Below, piece by piece: positions 14,253-18,911 of a DNA stretch of 18,911 bases (its first letter is position 1; each line of letters starts with the position of its first letter). A model generated the notes under the pieces. That model was not told the DNA's origin. It was given only the letters and a program-made list of their open reading frames with translations, and did not search any database. The position numbers were made by a program, and so were the translations under genes. This stretch comes from Deltaproteobacteria bacterium. Lineage in GTDB: Bacteria > Desulfobacterota_B > Binatia > UBA9968. The stretch spans positions 1-18,911 of the forward strand of contig JACPSF010000145.1 in assembly GCA_016193385.1 (NCBI GenBank). The letters are read 5' to 3'.

Positions 14253-14732
14253 ATGGCAGAAAAAAACCTTATCGGGGAATTCCATTCGGATCACACAAAG
14301 GTCGTGCAGGCCTTGCTGGATTTACGGAACGCCATCCAAAACAGGGACCCGGCAGGAGTCAGGGCAACGCTGGGGGAAGCGAACAAACTGGTTGGCCCGC
14401 ACTTTAAGTTCGAAGAGCTACACCTATACCCAAGCCTGAAAGAATTCACTGGGGAAGCTGGAATGCAGCGGCTGGTGAACGAGCATGACGGCGTTTTCCG
14501 CAGTGTGGGAGGCTTGGTAGACCTGGCTGGCAAGGATACCTGGAGCGAGAAGGATGGAAAGACAGCCGAAGCGTATCTGGACCTGGTCTGGGAGCATCCT
14601 GTGACTTGTGATGGACTGGCGCTTTACATCGAGAGGCTGCCGGGGGGTGTTCAGGCGGCACTGCTGAACAAGATGGAAGAACTCAGACGCCAGGGCACGA
14701 CGCTTCTGGAGTATCGGAAAGAGCGACTCTAA
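14253..14732 (+). CDS. Hemerythrin-like (HHE domain) protein
   Basis: A 159-residue soluble four-helix protein. Candidate di-iron ligands in order are His14 (HSDHTKV), His50 and Glu54 (HFKFEE), His78 (NEHDGVF) and His115 (WEHPVTCD). The usual acidic residue four positions after the last histidine is Cys119 here, with Asp120 beside it, so the iron site may differ from standard HHE proteins. Members bind oxygen, nitric oxide or iron, or repair or sense iron centres. It has no signal peptide and should be cytoplasmic, unlike the three exported cytochromes before it. Its start follows GGAGGGGAATCAG. The position between redox genes suggests a role in oxygen or NO handling (inference). Confidence 0.85.
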   Translation: MAEKNLIGEFHSDHTKVVQALLDLRNAIQNRDPAGVRATLGEANKLVGPHFKFEELHLYPSLKEFTGEAGMQRLVNEHDGVFRSVGGLVDLAGKDTWSEKDGKTAEAYLDLVWEHPVTCDGLALYIERLPGGVQAALLNKMEELRRQGTTLLEYRKERL

Positions 14733-14779
14733 ATGATAGTTTCTTGCATCCTTTAACGGAGCAGCAGAAGGTGTACGCG

Positions 14780-14836
14780 ATGGAGAAGAAACTCTCACAA
14801 GATAGCATTGGTCGCATCGACGTAGCAAGGAGGTGA
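14780..14836 (+). pseudogene. Duplicated 5' fragment of the 1508-1852 gene, now an 18-codon mini-ORF
   Basis: Bases 14780-14822 match 1508-1550 at 42 of 43 positions, and the preceding bases (AGGTGTACGCG versus AGGTGTAAACG) are also similar. After that the homology stops and the sequence continues into the ridA ribosome site. The result is an 18-residue frame, MEKKLSQDSIGRIDVARR, whose TGA (14834-14836) lies within the AGGAGGTGA of ridA copy B, three bases before its ATG. It is a relic that could act as a translated leader for ridA. Confidence 0.75.
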
Positions 14837-14839
14837 AGC

Positions 14840-15235
14840 ATGCCAAAGGAGGTTGTTCGAACCAACCTTGCGCCCCGTCCTCTCGCTGACTACTCGCAGG
14901 CCTGGACCGTGAGCGGGGCCAAGCTCATCTTTGTTGCCGGTCAGGTCTCTGTGGACATGGGCGGCAATCCCCTCGGCGCGGGAGACATCGTCCTCCAGAC
15001 ACGCACGGCCCTAGAGAACATGAAGCGAGTGTTGGAGGGTGCCGGGACTAGTCTGCGGGATGTCATCAAGCTCAATACCTACGTCACCCACATAGCCGCC
15101 TACCGGGAGAAGACCTGGGACGTCCGGCGAGAGTACTTTTCTGAGGGCTTCCCGGCTGCTACTCTGGTGGAGGTGAAATCCCTGGCCCGGCCCGAGTTTA
15201 TGGTGGAGATCGAGGCTGTGGCTGCGACGGGCTAG
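14840..15235 (+). CDS. RidA/YjgF/UK114 family protein (copy B)
   Basis: A 131-residue Rid protein of the same length as copy A (944-1339), with about 28 substitutions by hand count and no gaps. The starts MPKEVVRT and the ends LARPEFMVEIEAVAA are shared. The position of the RidA catalytic arginine is Ala107 (PAATL), so ordinary imine deaminase activity is unlikely. The start has AAGGAGGTGAAGC. The DNA beyond the stop (TGAGAGAG... CCTTCGGCTG) is also shared with copy A, so the duplicated unit was larger than the gene. A two-domain Rid gene follows after 116 bp, so the pair may act together, for example as mixed oligomers (inference). Confidence 0.93.
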   Translation: MPKEVVRTNLAPRPLADYSQAWTVSGAKLIFVAGQVSVDMGGNPLGAGDIVLQTRTALENMKRVLEGAGTSLRDVIKLNTYVTHIAAYREKTWDVRREYFSEGFPAATLVEVKSLARPEFMVEIEAVAATG

Positions 15236-15351
15236 GTGAGAGAGTAGCCCTTCGGCTGAGCCGTAGAAGAGGGGCTAGGTCCGTCGACCCGATTCGGCAT
15301 CAATCTTCTCACTCATGAAGTGAATCCAGAGGAGTGAGGAAAGGAGCAACT

Positions 15352-16035
15352 ATGCGGAACAGATTCGTTGAGCTCGACGGTCAGCTATTCGTCATCGTCT
15401 CGGCGAACGGATCTGGGGGTGACGGCCCCAGGGAGCAAGCCGAGCTGACAATGGCTCGGCTCCGCCAGGATTTGCAAAAGGTGGGGAGTCGCTTTGAGAA
15501 CATCCTGAGAATTGTTGTCTACATGAAAAGCCGAGAGATATGGGATACCGTGGGGAAGGTGCGACAGCAGGTGTTCGTCCCACAGGAAACCCGCCCGGCC
15601 AGCGCGAGCATTTTTGTGGCGGAGTTTCGGCACGAGGATGCGCTGGTAGAGATCGAGGCCACCGCCATGGTGCGCTCTGAAATCATTCCCAAGCGAGGGG
15701 TAGAGTACGACCCGCCTCGGGCGTACTTGAGGGCTTTGGTCTCCGAACCATTTGTTTTTCTCTCCGGAACAGGGGGGCAAGGAACTACGGAGGAAGCGCA
15801 GGCGCAATCGTGCTTTGAGTCCCTGGGAGCGTGCCTGGAGGGGAAAGGGGGCTCCCTCCGCGATGTTCGCCGGGTGACCATCTTCCTTCGGCGGCTGGGA
15901 GCGTTGGGCGACGTGAGCCGCGTCTTCCACGGGGTTTTCAAAGAGCCCCAACCGTATGTGGAGTTCATCCCGGCGACAGGTTTTGCTCGGGACGAGATGT
16001 TGGTGGAGATCCAGGGCACGGCGGTACTGCGGTGA
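15352..16035 (+). CDS. Two-domain (tandem) Rid protein
   Basis: A 227-residue fusion of two Rid-like domains. The first (about 1-112) has LFVIVSANGSGGDGPREQAE, LRQDLQKVGSRFENILRIVV and RPASASIFVAEFRHEDALVE; the second (about 118-227) has FVFLSGTGGQGTTEEAQ, DVRRVTIFLRR and FIPATGFARDEMLVEIQGTA. Both halves lack the RidA arginine. Rid proteins are normally trimers, so a tandem fusion would form a pseudo-hexameric arrangement of the domains or a different assembly. I chose ATG 15352 with AAGGAGCAAC upstream rather than GTG 15334. A copy of its 3' end survives at 12375-12491. Substrate unknown; fusions of this kind are less common than single Rid domains. Confidence 0.85.
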   Translation: MRNRFVELDGQLFVIVSANGSGGDGPREQAELTMARLRQDLQKVGSRFENILRIVVYMKSREIWDTVGKVRQQVFVPQETRPASASIFVAEFRHEDALVEIEATAMVRSEIIPKRGVEYDPPRAYLRALVSEPFVFLSGTGGQGTTEEAQAQSCFESLGACLEGKGGSLRDVRRVTIFLRRLGALGDVSRVFHGVFKEPQPYVEFIPATGFARDEMLVEIQGTAVLR

Positions 16036-16195
16036 TCGCCTACTGCGCAACGTTTGTACTTCCTGAGGCCCAGTGGCTGTCACTATTTTTGCGAGCTGAA
16101 GATGAGTGTCGGGCACAGTCGAAAGCCTACAATCTTTGTAACCGAGAAACGCGGGCAAGCGAGACCTAAATTTCAGAAAAGGAGGAAAGAGCAAT

Positions 16196-16681
16196 ATGTG
16201 CCAGGTATGCGGCTGTACTGTTTTTAAAGAGCAGGGACGAGAGCCTGTCGTGAAACGGGCCAAGGCTATCATTAAAGAAATGGGGGTTACCGCGGACAAT
16301 GCGCAGCGCTTTGAGGACGCGGAGTTAATTTGTGAGATGATCGGTGCAAAGCTGATCGACAGTGAAGACGAGAACCTGCGCGGCACCGTACAATGGGTGA
16401 TGGCCCTTCACCAGGAAGTGGTGCCTACTGTCGAAAGGAGCCGTGCCTATGCCGGAGCGGCCCGAGAGCTCTTTGCCAACATACCCGCTAACGGGTCAGC
16501 CCGTGACGTCATAAACACTTGGCATCAACTAGAGCAGCTCACCAGCGCATTGGGGGATGACGGCATCTCCACCATCGAGGAGCCGGCTATTCGGGAGGTC
16601 CTGAGAACGGTGCGGCACATCCACGATAACCGTCGCGAGCGCTGCCGTGAGATTGCTGAGCGCTATAAGTTGTCCGTTTGA
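16196..16681 (+). CDS. Uncharacterised protein with N-terminal CxxCxC motif
   Basis: A 161-residue soluble protein preceded by AGGAGGAAAGAG. It begins MCQVCGCTVF: Cys2, Cys5 and Cys7 form a tight cluster suited to binding a metal (zinc, nickel or an Fe-S centre). The rest is mainly helical and charged, with several histidines (ALHQEVV, TWHQLEQL, RHIHDNRRERC) that could add ligands. I do not recognise the family. It sits alone, 160 bp after the tandem Rid gene and before a terminator-like hairpin, so it is probably the end of this transcription unit. A metal-storage, sensor or accessory role is possible but not shown. Confidence 0.75.
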   Translation: MCQVCGCTVFKEQGREPVVKRAKAIIKEMGVTADNAQRFEDAELICEMIGAKLIDSEDENLRGTVQWVMALHQEVVPTVERSRAYAGAARELFANIPANGSARDVINTWHQLEQLTSALGDDGISTIEEPAIREVLRTVRHIHDNRRERCREIAERYKLSV

Positions 16682-16736
16682 GACCTGCCCCGGCTCCAGG
16701 TCGAACGATTGGCTGTAAATTTCAGCCATAACTTTA

Positions 16737-16758
16737 TGGCGGCATGCCCGCCAATTTT
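16737..16758 (+). terminator. Terminator-like hairpin
   Basis: TGGCGG (16737-16742) and CCGCCA (16748-16753) form a perfect six-base-pair stem with a CATGC loop, followed by ATTTT. A weaker stem GGCTG/CAGCC (16711-16727) lies just upstream. This fits an intrinsic terminator after the CxxCxC gene, although the T-run is short. Confidence 0.5.
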
Positions 16759-17908
16759 CCTTCTCGCGGTATCGTCTCCAGGAGGAGGGAACTATTGCTC
16801 CGGCACCTGGGCATCGAGCAGGCCCACTTTGCGGCCTGCATGCCTCGAGACTGGGGAGGTCTTGTCAGCACACATCCGGACAGCGTCTCGTCCCTCACCC
16901 TCATTTGCCCTATGGGCATAAACCTCAGTGCCCTACGCACCAACACCCCCCGGCTCTTGGTTTTTACCGGGGACCAGGGGCGACCTGCTGAGGAGGCACA
17001 ACGAGCCGTGGCGAGTGTGCCGGGAGCCGCTCTGATAACGCTGCGCGACTACTTCGGTCCTCCCTGGGCAGATACGATAGCGGATCGCACAGAAGAGGTT
17101 GGCTCCGCGATGATGGACTTCCTTGGGCGCGTCGACCAGGGACGAATGGGTCGGGCGGTGACCCTCACAGAGGGCGAGGGAGAGGTCGCGGGCATCTCCT
17201 ACAGCGTCAGGGGGTCGGGGCCTCCTCTGGTGTTGCTTCCGTTGGCGCTCGCTCCATCGCAATGGCAACCGCTCTTGCCGGCGCTGGGCGCGCGCTATTG
17301 CACGATCACACTTGGCGGCGCGGCGTTAGGCATGGTGGCTCACCTGGAGGTCCGGGCCCAATCGGGGTACCTGCGGGTGGTGCAAGGAGAGTGCGGAAGG
17401 GGTGATAGAGCTGCGCGAAGGCGATGCGAAAGCTCTGCCATTCGTAGATAGCCACTTCGATGTCACCATGTCGTGTACGGTGCTGGAAGAGGGGGATGCG
17501 GATCGGATGCTGGCTGAATTTGTGCGGGTGACGAAGCCTGGAGGAAGAGTAGCAGTCATGGTGCGATCCATAGACATGCCGTGGTGGGTGAACCTTCCAC
17601 TACGAGCCGAGCTCAAGACAAAGATCGAGGGTGGGCGCCGGTTAGGTGGAAACGTTGAGGAACAGGGGTGCGCCGACGCCAGCCTGTACCGTCGCTTGCA
17701 CCAGGCGGGACTGGTACGGGTGACCATGTTGCCACAGTGGGCAACCTATGCGGAGGGGGAGAGGTTGCAATACGTACAAGAGCGCATTGCCGCCACGCTC
17801 GGACCCGAAGAGGTCAACGAGTGGCGGGAAGCAATAGCCCGGGCTGAAGCAGAGGGGACCTTCTTCATTGCCGAGCCATTCCACTGCGCGGTAGGCACAA
17901 AGCCGTGA
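16744..17908 (+). pseudogene. Broken alpha/beta-hydrolase plus methyltransferase fusion gene
   Basis: The first part (16744 to about 17380) carries the later half of an alpha/beta-hydrolase fold (HLGIEQAHFAAC, SVSSLTLICPMGI, TPRLLVFTGDQ) and the beginning of a second hydrolase-like stretch (YSVRGSGPPLVLLPLALAPS), leading into LEVRAQSGYLRVVQ. The second part, in another frame from about 17390 to the stop at 17906, is the later half of a class I methyltransferase: EGVIELREGDAKALPF, FDVTMSCTVLEEGDADRMLA, VRVTKPGGRVAVMVR. The SAM-binding motif I (glycine-rich loop) that should lie between them is missing. A deletion with frameshift near 17383-17392 explains this. The hydrolase start and its nucleophile elbow (CMPRDWGG where GxSxG is expected) also look degraded. 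It is almost certainly non-functional. Confidence 0.75.
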
Positions 17909-18219
17909 CTGCGGACGCCGGTGTACGGAAGGCGCGCCGCGAGCGTGACACGGCCAAGGGCAGGATCGGCAATGCGTCGCCGGATTCACCGAAAAGATCC
18001 TCGAGATCTTCCGTCGGTGTCCTGAGGCCGCAGACATTGCCCGGCATGCCTATTTTTTTCTGAATCGCCTGTCTTTTAGCCCCGGCTTTCCTCCCCCATG
18101 CAGCGAATAACGGTTTGCTTATGGAGCCTTCAGGCAGACCGGCCTCATTTGATCCGTGAAGATATTGGACTTCTTGCCTTTTTTTCGACCCATCATTGGG
18201 TCTCGATTATCCGGTGTCT
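17909..18219. other. Intergenic stretch without a supported gene
   Basis: No gene is recognised between the methyltransferase fragment and the vapBC promoter. A minus-strand frame is open from about 18199 down to 17865 without an ATG in its first half, and a plus-strand frame around 17965-18090 reads FTEKILEIFRRCPEAADIAR. Neither resembles a family I know, and both may be relics or chance. Confidence 0.4.
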
Positions 18220-18248
18220 TTGCACTATAAAAACGTGTGGTGTATGAT
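18220..18248 (+). promoter_or_regulatory. Sigma70-type promoter of the vapBC-like module
   Basis: TTGCAC (18220-18225) and TATGAT (18243-18248) are separated by 17 bases, a near-ideal -35/-10 pair, and lie about 30 bases ahead of the antitoxin start. The -10 box overlaps one arm of an inverted repeat. Confidence 0.65.
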
Positions 18249-18267
18249 TAAGAAAAACATACATCAC
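18237..18267 (+). promoter_or_regulatory. Inverted-repeat operator in front of the antitoxin gene
   Basis: GTGGTGTATG (18237-18246) is the reverse complement of CATACATCAC (18258-18267) at nine of ten positions, with an 11-base spacer. It covers the -10 box. This is the usual place for VapB or VapBC autorepression. Confidence 0.6.
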
Positions 18268-18279
18268 ATGGAGGCATTC

Positions 18280-18477
18280 ATGGCTTCTCTGAAGCGTAAG
18301 AACTTTCTGGTAGACGAGCAGGCGTTGAGAAAGGCCCAACGGATACTCCGAGCTAAGACAGAATCCGACGCCGTGCGCCAGGCAATCTCTTTGGTGGCTT
18401 TCCGTAAAGCGGTCATGCGGGGCTACGATCGGGCAGCGGGAAAGTTCCCAGACTTCGGAGTGGCCGAACGTGGCTGA
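18280..18477 (+). CDS. VapB-like antitoxin
   Basis: A 65-residue protein, MASLKRKNFLVDEQALRKAQ and so on, with an N-terminal ribbon-helix-helix-like segment (FLVDEQALRKAQRILRAKTESDAVRQAISLVAF) and a C-terminal tail likely to wrap the toxin (AAGKFPDFGV). The pattern of TESDAVRQAISL is common in VapB-type DNA-binding antitoxins. I chose ATG 18280 because GGAGG lies five bases upstream; ATG 18268 is possible but lacks a ribosome site. The gene overlaps the toxin frame by eight bases, and a palindromic operator and promoter precede it. Because the toxin is shortened, the antitoxin may now serve only as a repressor or be a relic. Confidence 0.75.
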   Translation: MASLKRKNFLVDEQALRKAQRILRAKTESDAVRQAISLVAFRKAVMRGYDRAAGKFPDFGVAERG

Positions 18478-18655
18478 TGGAAAAGCGGTCTATGATACAA
18501 GCATCTACGTAGAGCTTCTCCGTTCCAAGACCTTCACCGAGACCTTACGGTTGCGCTACGCAACCGATATTCCTGTCACATTGTTTAGCTCCGTGGTGGT
18601 CCAAGAGCTATTAAATGTGAGCCGGGCTCTACAAGGGGTAGAGGCCGAAGCTTAG
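18470..18655 (+). CDS. vapC: VapC-like PIN-domain toxin, C-terminally truncated
   Basis: A GTG start overlaps the antitoxin stop (GTGGCTGA), typical of vapBC. The 61 residues hold the first strand with Asp9 (AVYDTSIYVELL) and the second acidic residue Glu46 (FSSVVVQELL), two of the PIN-domain metal ligands. Full VapC toxins are about 125-140 residues and carry further Asp residues in their second half; here TAG at 18653 ends the frame, and I find no continuation of the PIN fold in the following bases in any frame. It is therefore a truncated, probably inactive RNase. The cause (point mutation or deletion) cannot be told without an intact relative. Confidence 0.7.
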   Translation: MADGKAVYDTSIYVELLRSKTFTETLRLRYATDIPVTLFSSVVVQELLNVSRALQGVEAEA

Positions 18656-18773
18656 GCAAGTTACGCGAGTCTGACACAGAACCTCGATCGGGGTTGCGAT
18701 CACCCTTTACTGCCTGCTTGGGGCCAAGGGCGCGGATCCATTCGGTCACTCGGGAGAATAAGCGTGGCGGCCT

Positions 18774-18911
18774 TTAAGCTTCGGCTGGAGCCCCGACCGT
18801 AGCGGGCAGGCTCTCTTGCGTGGACGGTCTTGGCCCTTTAAGAAATGCGGGGTGGGTCGCACGTCCGGTCGCGATCAGGCCCAGGGCGGTGCTTACCATG
18901 ACGGCGAAGAA
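18774..18911 (-). CDS. Possible 3' end of a minus-strand gene (partial)
   Basis: On the minus strand a frame is open from the right window edge to TAA at 18774-18776. It encodes 45 residues: a hydrophobic stretch FFAVMVSTALGLIATG, then a Pro- and Ala-rich polar tail. This looks like the last membrane helix and cytoplasmic tail of a membrane protein that converges on the vapBC module. The family is not recognisable from so short a piece. The stretch 18656-18773 shows nothing supportable. Confidence 0.35.
   Translation of the reverse strand, partial: FFAVMVSTALGLIATGRATHPAFLKGPRPSTQESLPATVGAPAEA

Noticed and set aside
944..16035. Whole region as a composite transposon bounded by the ridA copies
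   Set aside because: No transposase, terminal inverted repeats or target-site duplications are visible; duplication by ordinary recombination is enough.
15385..16386. Minus-strand frame of 333 codons opposite the tandem Rid gene
   Set aside because: It is long only because the opposite strand codes with high third-position GC. Its residues show no domain, while the plus strand gives two Rid domains.
18120..18197. Minus-strand start MGRKKGKKSNIFTDQM resembling the start of a transposase
   Set aside because: The similarity is limited to a few basic residues, the frame stops after 24 codons, and no inverted repeats or DDE motifs are present.
1..18911. CRISPR array, tRNA, rRNA or prophage genes
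   Set aside because: No regularly spaced repeats, cloverleaf patterns, rRNA segments, integrase or phage structural genes were seen.

Overview
The window is about 18.9 kb of moderately GC-rich bacterial DNA. Nearly every gene lies on the + strand, and many sit close together behind clear AGGAGG-type ribosome binding sites. The gene content is three orphan periplasmic binding proteins, several Rid proteins, molybdopterin oxidoreductases, c-type cytochromes and fragments of decayed genes. This fits an uncultured environmental Gram-negative lineage, for example a deltaproteobacterium-like, Rokubacteria-like or Tectomicrobia-like genome. That placement is an impression only; no rRNA or other marker gene is present.

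Layout. (1) 1-1852: the 3' part of an EgtB/SenA-like SUMF1-domain enzyme, a RidA-family protein and an unknown helical protein. (2) 1926-4888: an iron-type extracellular binding protein, a TctC/Bug-type binding protein, a second RidA-family protein and, directly behind it, a decayed 3' end of another ridA gene. (3) 4968-12347: a Mo/W-bisPGD oxidoreductase, a D-2-hydroxyacid dehydrogenase-like protein, a paralogue of the first binding protein, a DmsA-like oxidoreductase with its four-cluster ferredoxin partner, and a DUF488 protein. Two very short reading frames are joined to neighbours by ATGA overlaps. (4) 12375-14732: a fragment of a tandem Rid gene, three exported cytochromes c and a hemerythrin. 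(5) 14780-16035: a duplicated 5' fragment of the unknown helical gene, a close copy of the first ridA and a two-domain Rid protein. (6) 16196-18911: an unknown protein with an N-terminal Cys cluster, a broken hydrolase/methyltransferase gene, a vapBC-like module with a shortened toxin, and the apparent 3' end of a minus-strand gene.

How the genes may work together (inference): the binding proteins would capture an organic or chelated substrate. The two cytoplasmic-looking molybdopterin enzymes and the hydroxyacid dehydrogenase-like protein would process it. The Rid proteins would bind or act on reactive enamine/imine or keto intermediates. The DmsB-like ferredoxin and perhaps the cytochromes would carry electrons. 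The most distinctive features are the Rid units, six intact or decayed genes with seven domains in 16 kb, of which the six copies where the site can be read lack the deaminase arginine, and the repeated, rearranged ridA segments that bracket the redox genes. No transporter permease, membrane anchor, tRNA, rRNA, CRISPR array or transposase was found.
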